64,000 nucleotides of DNA from an uncultured Algibacter sp. (GTDB taxonomy: Bacteria; Bacteroidota; Bacteroidia; Flavobacteriales; Flavobacteriaceae), in NCBI GenBank assembly GCA_947499935.1, contig CANMQH010000014.1, positions 1-64,000 on the forward strand. Direction: 5' to 3'. A program made the translations under genes and the position numbers. The stretch's first letter is position 1; each line of letters starts with the position of its first letter. Positions 23,265-32,904 of this stretch are shown here, piece after piece. The notes beneath the pieces were generated by a model, which saw only the letters and a program-made list of their open reading frames with translations, made no database searches and was not told where the DNA came from.

Positions 23265-26114
23265 ATGAATACAAACGCTTTTGCATTACGCCACATTGGA
23301 CCACGGGAAAATGACCAAAATGCCATGCTACAAACTATTGGTATAGACTCACTAGACCAATTAATTTATGAGACTATCCCAGATGATATTCGCTTAAAAA
23401 ACGGATTAAATTTGGACCAACCAATGACAGAACATGAGTATTTATTACATATTCATGAGTTATCTAAAAAAAATAAAGCTTACAAAACATACATAGGTTT
23501 GGGGTATCATCCCAATATTTTACCAGCTGTTATTCAACGTAATATATTAGAAAACCCAGGTTGGTATACGGCATACACACCTTATCAAGCAGAAATAGCG
23601 CAAGGTAGACTTGAGGCACTTTTAAATTTCCAAACCATGGTTATAGACCTTACAGGTATGGAAATTGCAAACGCATCTTTACTTGATGAGAGTACAGCTG
23701 CGGCTGAAGCTATGAGTTTATTGTTTGCTGTTCGCGAACGAAGCCAGAAAAAAGCAGGTATAAATAAGTTTTTTGTTTCAGAAAACATATTACCTCAAAC
23801 CCTATCATTACTAGAGACTAGAGCCAACCCTATTGGCATCGATTTAGTTATTGGTAACGAAGCTTCCTTCGATTTTTCATCAGATTTCTTTGGTGCTATT
23901 TTACAGTACCCGGGAAAAGATGGACAAATTACAGATATTAAAACATTTATAAATAAAGCTAATAACGCTCAAATAAAAGTGGCCGTAGCTGCAGATATTT
24001 TAAGCTTAATAAAATTAGAAGCTCCAGGTAAATTTGGAGCAGATGTTGTTGTGGGAACCACCCAGCGTTTTGGTATTCCTATGGGTTACGGAGGTCCACA
24101 TGCTGCTTTTTTTGCCACCAAACAAGCTTACAAACGAGATTTACCCGGCCGTATTATTGGTGTTACTAAAGACGCTAATGGCAACCGAGCACTACGTATG
24201 GCTCTACAAACAAGAGAGCAACATATAAAAAGAGATAAAGCAACATCTAATATATGTACTGCCCAAGTACTTTTAGCCGTAATGGCTGGAATATATGGGG
24301 TTTACCATGGTCCAGAAGGCTTAAAATTTATAGCAAATAAGGTCCATAATAAAACAGCTACTTTAGCTACCGCACTAACCAAACTCGGCTACAAACAAAT
24401 AAACACATCGTTTTTTGATACGATTCAAATAAAAACAAAGGCAAAAAAAATTAAAAAGGTTGCCACAAAAATGAAGGTTAATCTGTTTTATCCAGATTCT
24501 AAAACGGTTACCATCTCTATTAATGAAACCACCTCAATAAAAGATATTAATTACTTAATTGCTGTTTTTGCTAAAGTTGCAAAAAAGAAAACCATAGCTG
24601 TTTCATCAATCGAACAAGCAAATAATATTGAAGCGTCTTTACAACGTACTTCTACTTTTTTAACTGAGCCCGTTTTTAACACCTACCATTCCGAGACAGA
24701 GCTAATGCGCTATATAAAATCTCTAGAACGTAAAGATTTGGCATTAAACCATTCTATGATTTCTTTAGGGTCTTGCACCATGAAACTTAATGCTGCAGCA
24801 GAAATGTTACCCTTAAGTTGGTTTAAGTGGGGTAATATTCATCCATTTGCTCCTTTAAAACAAGCTAAAGGATATTTAACTGTGCTTAAAAAACTAGAAG
24901 ACCAACTAACAGAAATTACAGGTTTCGCCGCAACATCATTACAACCAAATTCTGGTGCGCAAGGTGAATTTGCAGGCTTAATGGTTATAAAAGCTTATCA
25001 TGAATCTCGTGGTGATCACCATCGTAATATATGCTTAATTCCTTCTTCAGCCCATGGTACAAATCCAGCAAGTGCTGTTATGGCAGGGATGAAAGTTGTT
25101 GTTACAAAATCTACAGCAGAAGGTAATATTGATGTAGATGATTTACGCGAAAAAGCAGAATTACACAAGGACAACCTTTCTGCCTTAATGGTAACCTATC
25201 CATCAACACATGGTGTTTACGAATCTGCCATTAAAGAGATTACACAACTTATTCATGACAACGGCGGTCAAGTTTATATGGATGGCGCCAACATGAATGC
25301 ACAGGTAGGATTAACAAACCCGGGTAATATTGGTGCAGATGTTTGCCATTTAAATCTGCACAAAACATTTGCTATACCTCATGGTGGTGGTGGTCCAGGA
25401 GTTGGCCCTATATGTGTTGCTAAACAGCTTGTCCCGTTTTTACCAGGCAATCCTTTAGTTAAAACTGGAGGAAAAAAAGCCATTAGCGCAATTTCTGCAG
25501 CGCCATTTGGATCTGCTTTGGCTTGTTTAATTTCTTATGGCTATATAAAAATGTTAGGTACTGAAGGTTTAACAGAATCAACAAAAATCGCCATTTTAAA
25601 TGCCAATTACATAAAACAAAGATTACAAGGTAGTTTTGAAACCTTATATTCTGGCGAATGCGGTAGAGCTGCTCACGAGATGATTATAGATTGCAGACCT
25701 TTTAAAGCCAATGGCATAGAAGTTACAGATATTGCAAAACGTTTGATGGATTATGGATTCCATGCACCTACGGTATCGTTTCCAGTTGCTGGCACCATGA
25801 TGATTGAACCTACTGAAAGTGAAAGTAAAGCTGAAATGGATCGTTTTTGTGATGCCATGATTTCTATTAAAAAAGAAATTGACACCGTAAATAAAAATGA
25901 TTCAAACAATGTTTTAAAGAATGCTCCGCATACTTTACACATGATAACTAACAACGCATGGGATTATCCTTATTCTCGTGAAGAAGCCGCTTTTCCTTTA
26001 GAATATGTTAGAGATAATAAATTTTGGCCAAGCGTAAGACGTGTTGACGATGCTTACGGAGACCGAAATCTAATTTGTTCCTGTGTACCAATTGAAGCTT
26101 ATGCAGAAGCATAA
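23265..26114 (+). CDS. gcvP: glycine dehydrogenase (aminomethyl-transferring), P protein
   Basis: This is the PLP-dependent P protein of the glycine cleavage system, which decarboxylates glycine and loads the aminomethyl group onto GcvH. The 949-residue chain is the full-length fused form, with both P1-like and P2-like halves. The PLP lysine is in LNLHKTFAIPHGGGGPG (Lys700). The N-terminus FALRHIGPRENDQNAML is canonical. It is monocistronic, with its own promoter and a terminator after it; gcvT and gcvH are not in the window. Confidence 0.97.
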   Translation: MNTNAFALRHIGPRENDQNAMLQTIGIDSLDQLIYETIPDDIRLKNGLNLDQPMTEHEYLLHIHELSKKNKAYKTYIGLGYHPNILPAVIQRNILENPGWYTAYTPYQAEIAQGRLEALLNFQTMVIDLTGMEIANASLLDESTAAAEAMSLLFAVRERSQKKAGINKFFVSENILPQTLSLLETRANPIGIDLVIGNEASFDFSSDFFGAILQYPGKDGQITDIKTFINKANNAQIKVAVAADILSLIKLEAPGKFGADVVVGTTQRFGIPMGYGGPHAAFFATKQAYKRDLPGRIIGVTKDANGNRALRMALQTREQHIKRDKATSNICTAQVLLAVMAGIYGVYHGPEGLKFIANKVHNKTATLATALTKLGYKQINTSFFDTIQIKTKAKKIKKVATKMKVNLFYPDSKTVTISINETTSIKDINYLIAVFAKVAKKKTIAVSSIEQANNIEASLQRTSTFLTEPVFNTYHSETELMRYIKSLERKDLALNHSMISLGSCTMKLNAAAEMLPLSWFKWGNIHPFAPLKQAKGYLTVLKKLEDQLTEITGFAATSLQPNSGAQGEFAGLMVIKAYHESRGDHHRNICLIPSSAHGTNPASAVMAGMKVVVTKSTAEGNIDVDDLREKAELHKDNLSALMVTYPSTHGVYESAIKEITQLIHDNGGQVYMDGANMNAQVGLTNPGNIGADVCHLNLHKTFAIPHGGGGPGVGPICVAKQLVPFLPGNPLVKTGGKKAISAISAAPFGSALACLISYGYIKMLGTEGLTESTKIAILNANYIKQRLQGSFETLYSGECGRAAHEMIIDCRPFKANGIEVTDIAKRLMDYGFHAPTVSFPVAGTMMIEPTESESKAEMDRFCDAMISIKKEIDTVNKNDSNNVLKNAPHTLHMITNNAWDYPYSREEAAFPLEYVRDNKFWPSVRRVDDAYGDRNLICSCVPIEAYAEA

Positions 26115-26152
26115 ACAGCACTTTGAACATCGTAAATTAAACTAACTTAAAT

Positions 26153-26212
26153 ATGCCTTTTATAAAAAAACATTTATATTGCTAATGTTAATTTATTTAA
26201 AGGCATTTTTTT
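26153..26212 (+). terminator. gcvP terminator
   Basis: ATGCCTTT (26153-26160) pairs with AAAGGCAT (26199-26206), with additional A-T pairing in the 38-nt interval, followed by six T residues. Confidence 0.55.
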
Positions 26213-26216
26213 ATTT

Positions 26217-27275
26217 ATGAATATTAAAATTACTGGAACAGGAAGTTATATCCCTGTAAATATTGAAAAAAACGAAGATTTTTATAATCACAATTTTTTA
26301 AACAGTGATGGCTCTGTAATTAACGCTCCAAACGAGGTCATTGTAAAAAAATTTAAAGCCATTACTGGTATTGACGAACGTCGTTATGTAAAACCACACT
26401 TAAACACTTCAGATATAGCTTCTTTTGCCGCAGAAAAAGCTATTAAAAATGCCCATATAAATCCTGAAGACATCGATTATATTATAGTTGCTCACAACTA
26501 TGGTGATGTAAATCATAATAAAGAACAGAGTGATACAGTACCTAGTCTAGCATCTAGAGTTAAACATCTTTTACGCATAAAAAACCCAAAATGCGTGGCT
26601 TACGATTTACTTTTTGGATGCCCTGGCTGGATAGAAGGTGTTATACAAGCCAATGCCTTTATAAAAGCTGGTATTGCAAAAAAATGTTTAATCATTGGTG
26701 CAGAAACACTATCTCGTGTTATAGACCCGCACGACAGGGATTCTATGATTTATAGTGATGGTGCTGGTGCCGTTATTATAGAATCTGTAAATGATGAAGG
26801 CGGTATTATAAGTCATGAAACAGGAACATATGCATTGGACGAAGCTAATTTTATTTATTTTGGAGAAACTAATAACTCAAAAATAAATGATGATCGCAGA
26901 TATATAAAAATGCACGGACGTAAAATTTATGAATTTGCATTAATCAATGTACCGCAAGCCATGAAATCTTGTCTTGACAAAAGCGATATTCAAATTTCTA
27001 ACATAAAAAAAATTTTAATCCATCAAGCAAATGAAAAGATGGACGAAGCCATAGTAAAACGCTTTTACGAATTATATGACATGGAAGTACCAGAAGGTAT
27101 AATGCCCATGACTATAGAAAAACTTGGAAATTCTAGTGTAGCAACAGTACCTACTTTATATGATATGATTTTAAATGGCGCTATAGAAAACCAAGATATC
27201 AAAAAAGGTGATGTTATACTTTTTGCGAGTGTTGGTGCTGGCATGAATATTAATGCTATTGTTTATAAACAATAA
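26217..27275 (+). CDS. 3-oxoacyl-ACP synthase III family protein
   Basis: This is a 352-residue thiolase-fold ketosynthase of the FabH/KAS III family. The catalytic triad is visible: Cys135 in LLFGCPGW, His269 in ILIHQANEKM and Asn305 in KLGNSSVATVP. It is a variant FabH paralogue, common in Flavobacteriia, and not clearly the housekeeping enzyme. It may extend or condense unusual acyl chains. It is followed 2 bp later by a small methyltransferase gene and then a glycosyltransferase, which together suggest modification of a lipid or glycolipid (inference). Confidence 0.85.
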   Translation: MNIKITGTGSYIPVNIEKNEDFYNHNFLNSDGSVINAPNEVIVKKFKAITGIDERRYVKPHLNTSDIASFAAEKAIKNAHINPEDIDYIIVAHNYGDVNHNKEQSDTVPSLASRVKHLLRIKNPKCVAYDLLFGCPGWIEGVIQANAFIKAGIAKKCLIIGAETLSRVIDPHDRDSMIYSDGAGAVIIESVNDEGGIISHETGTYALDEANFIYFGETNNSKINDDRRYIKMHGRKIYEFALINVPQAMKSCLDKSDIQISNIKKILIHQANEKMDEAIVKRFYELYDMEVPEGIMPMTIEKLGNSSVATVPTLYDMILNGAIENQDIKKGDVILFASVGAGMNINAIVYKQ

Positions 27276-27277
27276 CC

Positions 27278-27799
27278 ATGTACGAGAAAACTTTTCCTAA
27301 TAAACGTTTTAAACACACCATACAATTTTTACAAAAACATATACCTAATTCTGAAGATGTTCTGGATTTGGGTATTGTAAATCCATTTACCAAAATTATG
27401 CAAGAGCATGGGTATTTGGTAGAAAACACAAAAGGTGAAGATTTAGACATCGATACCTCAACTATAAAAAACTCAAATGCTGATACTGTAACGGCTTTTG
27501 AAATTTTTGAACATTTACTTTCTCCATTCACTGTTTTACAATCCATAAAAGCAGATAAACTTGTTACAAGTGTTCCTTTAAAACTTTGGTTTTCTTCAGC
27601 ATATAGAAGTAAAACCGATATGCTAGATAGGCATTATCATGAATTTGAAGATTGGCAGTTTGATTGGTTATTAGAAAAGGCAGGATGGAAAATTATAGAC
27701 CGCAAAAAATGGACAAACCCTACAAAAAAACTTGGCATCCGTCCCATTTTAAGATGGTTTACGCCTAGATATTATATTGTTTATGCAGAAAGAGTTTAA
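27278..27799 (+). CDS. class I SAM-dependent methyltransferase (short)
   Basis: This is a 173-residue protein resembling short class I methyltransferases. It has a VLDLGIVNPF nucleotide-loop segment (degenerate glycine motif), FEIFEHLLSPFTVL in the acidic/motif II region, and a C-terminal DWLLEKAGWKIIDRKKW typical of the fold. It starts 2 bp after the KAS III stop and is probably translationally coupled. The weak SAM loop lowers certainty about catalysis. The substrate is unknown. Confidence 0.75.
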   Translation: MYEKTFPNKRFKHTIQFLQKHIPNSEDVLDLGIVNPFTKIMQEHGYLVENTKGEDLDIDTSTIKNSNADTVTAFEIFEHLLSPFTVLQSIKADKLVTSVPLKLWFSSAYRSKTDMLDRHYHEFEDWQFDWLLEKAGWKIIDRKKWTNPTKKLGIRPILRWFTPRYYIVYAERV

Positions 27800-27823
27800 C
27801 TTTGATGATTAAACCTTAACGTT

Positions 27824-28672
27824 TTGAATTTCTACATCATAATTCCTGCTCATAACGAAGAAAGCTCTGTTGGCTTAACACTAGACTCATTAGTCAATCA
27901 ATCTTTATTACCAAAACAAGTGGTGGTTGTTAATGACAACTCAACAGATAACACCCAATGTATTGTTGAACGTTATGCTAAAAAGCATCATTGGATTTCA
28001 ATTATAAATGCGCAATCTTCGAACAAGCATTTACCAGGCTCAAAAATTATTAATGCGTTTTACAAAGGTTTTAAAACATTAGATGATAATTACGATGTGA
28101 TTTGTAAGTTTGATGCCGATTTAATTTTCCCTCATAATTATCTAGAACAACTTGCTTTTCATTTTAATAGAAACGATAAGTTGGGTATGGTTTCTGGGTT
28201 TTGTTATATTGAAAAAAATGGGGTTTGGGGATTAGAAAACCTAACCAACAAAGACCATATAAGAGGCGCCTTAAAAGCATATACAAAAGCATGTTTTTTT
28301 AAAATAGGCCAATTAAAATCATCTATGGGCTGGGATACTGTAGATGAATTATTGGCTAAGTATTATGGTTTTTCCATTTTAACCGATGAGTCGCTTCATG
28401 TTAAGCATTTAAAACCAACTGGGATTAGTTACAACAAAGCATCAAAGTACCTTCAAGGCGAAGCAATGTACAAAATGCGTTATGGTTTTATAATAACATA
28501 TATTTCTGCATTAAAATTAGCCTATAAAAAGCGAAGTTTTAAATTGCTTAGAGATTATATAACAGGTTACTTTAAAGCTAAAAAAAATAAAATTGATTTT
28601 TTAGTTTCAGAAAAAGAAGGTCAATTTATTAGAGCTTTACGTTGGAAAGGAATTTTAAAAAAATTTATTTAA
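27824..28672 (+). CDS. family 2 glycosyltransferase
   Basis: This is a 282-residue GT-A fold glycosyltransferase. The N-terminus FYIIIPAHNEESSVG, the nucleotide-binding NDNSTDNT segment and the DXD-like KFDADL (Asp pair coordinating the metal) are intact. The start is TTG 27824; no ATG fits. There is no membrane helix, so it is a cytosolic or peripheral enzyme. It is the third gene after the KAS III and methyltransferase genes, in the same direction. The acceptor is unknown, presumably an envelope lipid or glycan. Confidence 0.88.
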   Translation: MNFYIIIPAHNEESSVGLTLDSLVNQSLLPKQVVVVNDNSTDNTQCIVERYAKKHHWISIINAQSSNKHLPGSKIINAFYKGFKTLDDNYDVICKFDADLIFPHNYLEQLAFHFNRNDKLGMVSGFCYIEKNGVWGLENLTNKDHIRGALKAYTKACFFKIGQLKSSMGWDTVDELLAKYYGFSILTDESLHVKHLKPTGISYNKASKYLQGEAMYKMRYGFIITYISALKLAYKKRSFKLLRDYITGYFKAKKNKIDFLVSEKEGQFIRALRWKGILKKFI

Positions 28673-28693
28673 CGCAAAGAAGACCTATGTAGG

Positions 28694-28720
28694 CCTGATA
28701 GGTTTTAAAAACTTATCAGG
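28694..28720. terminator. bidirectional hairpin between convergent genes
   Basis: CCTGATAGGTTTT (28694-28706) pairs with AAAACTTATCAGG (28708-28720) with one G-T pair. It lies between the glycosyltransferase and nuclease 3' ends. Confidence 0.55.
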
Positions 28721-28726
28721 TCTTAA

Positions 28727-29533
28727 TTAAAAACTCCAACCTTTATAGTCACTAGATGCTTCTAATTTATTTTCGATAGCATCATCTAATTCTGGAAAAA
28801 AATCAATCCCTGTTAAGGTTTCAATTTTATCAACAGGCACAACAAATTCATATAAAGGTTTTTTAGAATTATTATGCGGCATCAAAAACCCAATCATTTT
28901 AGTTTTACCAGTATTATTATCTATCAAAACTTTATAAAACTGTTTGGGTACAGCAACTTTTTCGTCCCCTATGGTTTTCATTCGCCCTTTTAAAACACCT
29001 CCTGTAACCACAAATACACCATTATATTTTCTTGCCCAATAGCGCACCTTTTGTTCAAGAGTATTCCATATACCAGCATTAAATTCATGCTCTTGAGGGC
29101 TTATATTACTGGTAAGAAATGTTTCATCATGAGCAGATTGACTATAACGTTTGTCTCCTGCTGGACATAAATGACCACGGTCGTAACCCGATTTTTTATA
29201 ATTACGCCAATGTGCAGCACCTGTTTTCACGGCATCATCAATTTCAAAATAAGGCCGTTTAAAGTTACTGTTAGAAAGATGCGATTTTTTAAGTTCATAA
29301 GCCACCCATTCTGCCTGCTCGTGAGGCTCACTATAAGATAATGAATACCCTTCGTGATGTACAATTTGCCCCGTGGTGCTAGTTGGCAAGAAGTATTCGT
29401 TAGTATCACTTTTAGTCGTTTTACCTTCATTTATAACTTCAGTTGTTTCTTTTTCAACTAAAAAATGCTCATACCCATAAACTCCTAAAACTATGGTTAT
29501 GGCTATTATTGAATAAATCGCTCTTTTTTTCAT
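28727..29533 (-). CDS. DNA/RNA non-specific endonuclease (NUC1 type)
   Basis: This is a 268-residue exported beta-beta-alpha-metal nuclease. An N-terminal signal-anchor (about 5-20) is followed by the nuclease domain with the catalytic YDRGHLCPAGD motif and the metal-binding Asn in FNAGIWNTLE. It degrades DNA and RNA outside the cytoplasm, perhaps for nutrient phosphate. It starts 4 bp after the stop of the alkaline phosphatase gene, so both are co-expressed. The pair makes sense as nucleic-acid phosphate scavenging (inference). Confidence 0.9.
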   Translation of the reverse strand: MKKRAIYSIIAITIVLGVYGYEHFLVEKETTEVINEGKTTKSDTNEYFLPTSTTGQIVHHEGYSLSYSEPHEQAEWVAYELKKSHLSNSNFKRPYFEIDDAVKTGAAHWRNYKKSGYDRGHLCPAGDKRYSQSAHDETFLTSNISPQEHEFNAGIWNTLEQKVRYWARKYNGVFVVTGGVLKGRMKTIGDEKVAVPKQFYKVLIDNNTGKTKMIGFLMPHNNSKKPLYEFVVPVDKIETLTGIDFFPELDDAIENKLEASSDYKGWSF

Positions 29534-29537
29534 AAGT

Positions 29538-31196
29538 CTATTCTAAAACAAATTCTAGAGGTTGTCCAATAACACCATTTGGAAAACTAATACCTAAAAG
29601 TGCCGAAATGGTTGGTGCAATATCTGTAATTTCAGTTTTCTGCAAAGTACGCCCTTGCTTAATACCTTTTCCAAAAAATAACAATGGCACATGGGTATCG
29701 TAATTTAAACCACTACCATGTGTAGACCCTGTTTTTCCATAAGAAATATAAGCAGGGTCGTTGACTATAATAACATCTCCAGAACGTTTTTGATTAAATC
29801 CGTTTTGCAATAAAGCCTCAATACCCTCGGTAAAATCTACTGAGGTCATTGCGGTAGCTGTATATGCTTTTGAAACATGCTTATAGGCAATCTGCTCATT
29901 AGCAATAGCCTCTTGAACATCTCCTAAATTTAAGCCTAATGCTTTAATTTTTTCTTTATTTAAAAATATTTGATTATTGCTTATTTTCTCCAAAACACCT
30001 GCTGTACCATAAGTTTCTTTTAAAAAGGTTTGAAACTGTTTTTTGCGTTCTTGATTATCTATATACCCAGCAGGGATTTTAACAGATTTTAAATACGCTG
30101 GAACATTAATAGCACCATGATCGGCTGTTAAAAATACCACGTATTCCTCATCACCTACTTTTGAATCTAAATAATTAAAAAACCGCTCTAAGTCTTTATC
30201 TAAACGTATATATGTATCTTCAATCTCTTTAGAGTTTACTCCAAAATTATGACCTATATAATCTGTAGAAGAAAAACTAACTGTTAAAACATCGGTTATC
30301 GCATCTTGCCCTAATTGCTCTTTATCTATAGCTAGCATAGCAAAATCTGCGGTAAGACTATTTCCAAAAGGCGATGATTTAATAATATCAAAATTTTCAT
30401 TCTTACCTTTTAACGCTTTAAGTTTATATGGAAATGTAGCAGACGCCTTCCCTTTAAATCCTGTTTCAAAAGTATTTAAATCAGCGCCACTTTCTGAATA
30501 AGTCTTAATATCGTATAACGTATTCCAATCTTTAAAATATGATTCTGCTTTACTTGAAGCATTAAAATCTTTAACCCATTTTGGTAAATCGTCCATATAA
30601 TATGTGCTAGACACCCAAGCCCCTTCATTTTTACCACGAAACCAATACGCAGCATTAGCCGTATGCCCCGCAGGTAGAATAGCACCTCTATCTTTTATAG
30701 AAATGCCAATTGTTTTACCCTTCATTTGAGTAAATAATCTATTTTCATCTGAAAATGTTGTGGTTTTCATCCTATGCGGAGACATGCGCTCTAATTTAGA
30801 TGTTGTTCCTAAAGGCTGTACACTATCATCTGAAGCACAATAAACCATTTTTTTAATGTCTTTATCATACCAATTATTAGCTATAACACCGTGATATCTT
30901 GGTATAGACCCTGTATAAATAGATGCATGACCAGGTCCTGTATACGTTGGCACATAATTAAAATGGTTGTTTTTACAGTTAAAGCCTTCATTAATCATAC
31001 GCTTAAAACCGCCTTTACCAAACTTATTACTAAAACGTGTTAAATAATCATAACGCATTTGATCTACAACAATACCTACTACCAATTTCGGCTTTATATT
31101 ATTGTTTATATTTTTATTTAAAGCCTTACTATTTTGGGCTTGGCAAGAAAGACTAAACGCAAAAATACACCCCAAGAAAATAATTTTCTTTATCAT
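29538..31196 (-). CDS. PafA-like alkaline phosphatase
   Basis: This is a 552-residue secreted alkaline-phosphatase-superfamily enzyme resembling the calcium-activated, phosphate-insensitive PafA of Flavobacteria. A signal peptide (lipobox-like LSCQAQ) is followed by VVGIVVDQMRYDYL (metal-binding Asp45) and TYTGPGH, whose second Thr (Thr86) aligns with the nucleophile. The late metal ligands in LTADHGA and GSTHGSG are also present. It is the first gene of a two-gene operon with the nuclease. A -7 box lies 17 nt upstream. Confidence 0.9.
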   Translation of the reverse strand: MIKKIIFLGCIFAFSLSCQAQNSKALNKNINNNIKPKLVVGIVVDQMRYDYLTRFSNKFGKGGFKRMINEGFNCKNNHFNYVPTYTGPGHASIYTGSIPRYHGVIANNWYDKDIKKMVYCASDDSVQPLGTTSKLERMSPHRMKTTTFSDENRLFTQMKGKTIGISIKDRGAILPAGHTANAAYWFRGKNEGAWVSSTYYMDDLPKWVKDFNASSKAESYFKDWNTLYDIKTYSESGADLNTFETGFKGKASATFPYKLKALKGKNENFDIIKSSPFGNSLTADFAMLAIDKEQLGQDAITDVLTVSFSSTDYIGHNFGVNSKEIEDTYIRLDKDLERFFNYLDSKVGDEEYVVFLTADHGAINVPAYLKSVKIPAGYIDNQERKKQFQTFLKETYGTAGVLEKISNNQIFLNKEKIKALGLNLGDVQEAIANEQIAYKHVSKAYTATAMTSVDFTEGIEALLQNGFNQKRSGDVIIVNDPAYISYGKTGSTHGSGLNYDTHVPLLFFGKGIKQGRTLQKTEITDIAPTISALLGISFPNGVIGQPLEFVLE

Positions 31197-31213
31197 AGTT
31201 TAAATATCTGTAA

Positions 31214-31221
31214 CAAAAATA
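31214..31221 (-). promoter_or_regulatory. -7 box of the phosphatase-nuclease operon
   Basis: TATTTTTG on the minus strand, 17 nt before the ATG at 31196. Confidence 0.55.
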
Positions 31222-31301
31222 CATATTTTAAAATACCATAATTTAAAATTAAGGTTAAATACCTGTAACTTTTTTTTACTTTAGCACTTACAAATTTTTA
31301 T

Positions 31302-32042
31302 ATGACATACCTGCATAATATTGGAGCTTATTTTTTAATGATTACCGAAATGTTTCGAAAGCCTACCAAGTGGAACGTTATGAAACAACTGGTGCTAAAA
31401 GATATTGACGATTTAATAATTGGCTCACTTGGCATTGTTGCTTTTATAGCTTTTTTTGTTGGAGGCGTTGTTACCATACAAACGGCATTAAATTTAACAA
31501 ACCCATTAATTCCAAAATCATTAGTCGGTTTTGCTACTAGGCAATCTATAATTTTAGAATTTGCTCCCACTTTTATTTCTATTATTATGGCTGGTAAAGT
31601 GGGTTCTTTTATAACATCTAGTATTGGCACTATGCGAGTTACAGAACAAATAGATGCCTTGGAAGTTATGGGAATTAATTCTCTTAATTACTTGGTGTTT
31701 CCTAAATTTATGGCATTAATGTTATATCCATTTATAATTTCTATAGCCATGTTTTTAGGCATCATTGGCGGTATGGCGGCATGCGTTTTTGGTGGCTTTA
31801 GTTCATTAGCAGACTACACAACAGGAGTACAATTAGACTTTATTCCTTTTCATATTACTTATGCTTTTATAAAAACCATTGTATTTGCCTTTATTTTGGC
31901 AACCATACCATCTTTTCATGGATTTTATATGAAAGGAGGCGCTTTAGAAGTTGGCAAAGCAAGTACTACATCATTTGTTTGGACTAGTGTCGTTATTATT
32001 TTACTAAATTATTTCTTAACACAAATGTTATTAAGCTCATGA
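31302..32042 (+). CDS. mlaE: MlaE-type ABC transporter permease
   Basis: This is a 246-residue polytopic permease of the MlaE family for phospholipid transport between the outer and inner membranes. Family segments are the central helix with FVGGVVTIQTALNL, the EFAPTFISIIMAGKVGSF core and TEQIDALEVMGINSLNYLV. The stop overlaps the ATPase start by 4 bp. An MCE-domain protein (MlaD), expected as partner, is not next to it in this window. The gene is divergent from the phosphatase operon. Confidence 0.92.
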   Translation: MTYLHNIGAYFLMITEMFRKPTKWNVMKQLVLKDIDDLIIGSLGIVAFIAFFVGGVVTIQTALNLTNPLIPKSLVGFATRQSIILEFAPTFISIIMAGKVGSFITSSIGTMRVTEQIDALEVMGINSLNYLVFPKFMALMLYPFIISIAMFLGIIGGMAACVFGGFSSLADYTTGVQLDFIPFHITYAFIKTIVFAFILATIPSFHGFYMKGGALEVGKASTTSFVWTSVVIILLNYFLTQMLLSS

Positions 32043-32803
32043 TAGACGTTAAGGATTTAAATAAATCATTTGGAGATGCCCACATATTAAAGGGTATAAC
32101 AACAACTTTTGAAAAAGGAAAAACCAATCTTATTATCGGGCAAAGTGGCTCTGGTAAAACCGTTTTTCTTAAATGTTTATTAGGATTGTTTGATTATGAA
32201 GAAGGCTCCATAGCATACGATGGCAAGGTGTTCTCAAAATTATCTGAAGATGATAAACGTAACATGCGCGCCCAAATTGGAATGGTTTTTCAAGGTAGTG
32301 CATTGTTTGATTCTATGACCATTGCTGAAAATGTTATGTTTCCGCTACGTATGTTTACAAAACAAAGTAAAAGCGAAATGAAAGACCGTGTAGATTTTGT
32401 ATTAAATCGTGTAAATCTTGAAAGCGCACACAATAAAATGCCTAGTGAAGCTTCTGGAGGCATGCAAAAACGTGTTGCCATAGCACGTGCTATAGTAAAT
32501 CACCCTAAGTATTTATTTTGTGACGAACCCAACTCTGGGTTAGATCCAAAAACAGCTATTGTTATTGATAACCTCATCCAAGAAATTACAGATGAGTACC
32601 AAATAACAACCGTAATCAATACACACGACATGAATTCGGTTATGGAAATTGGCGAAAAAATTGTATTTTTAAAGGATGGCTTAAAGGCTTGGGAAGGCTC
32701 TAAAGAAACTATTTTTAAAACCGACAATGAGGTGGTAACTGATTTTGTATATTCATCTAATTTATTCAAAAAAGTAAGGGAAGCCTACCTAAAAGACAAC
32801 TAA
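32039..32803 (+). CDS. mlaF: MlaF-type ABC transporter ATPase
   Basis: This is a 254-residue ABC ATPase that powers the MlaE permease. Walker A GQSGSGKT, the Q-loop (MVFQGSALFDS), the signature ASGGMQKRVA and Walker B FCDEPNSGLDP are all intact. It overlaps mlaE by 4 bp, so the two are translated together. It belongs to the lipid-transport MCE group and not to an amino-acid importer, judging from the MlaE partner. No terminator is evident; the sulfatase gene follows after 101 bp. Confidence 0.92.
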   Translation: MIDVKDLNKSFGDAHILKGITTTFEKGKTNLIIGQSGSGKTVFLKCLLGLFDYEEGSIAYDGKVFSKLSEDDKRNMRAQIGMVFQGSALFDSMTIAENVMFPLRMFTKQSKSEMKDRVDFVLNRVNLESAHNKMPSEASGGMQKRVAIARAIVNHPKYLFCDEPNSGLDPKTAIVIDNLIQEITDEYQITTVINTHDMNSVMEIGEKIVFLKDGLKAWEGSKETIFKTDNEVVTDFVYSSNLFKKVREAYLKDN

Positions 32804-32904
32804 TTAACTTTTAAATCGGTTAAAATACCATTATTAAAGGGTAAAAATCAACTGTCGTTATTCTATTTATATCTCGTTATTTGCACTTTAACACATAAAA
32901 AATT

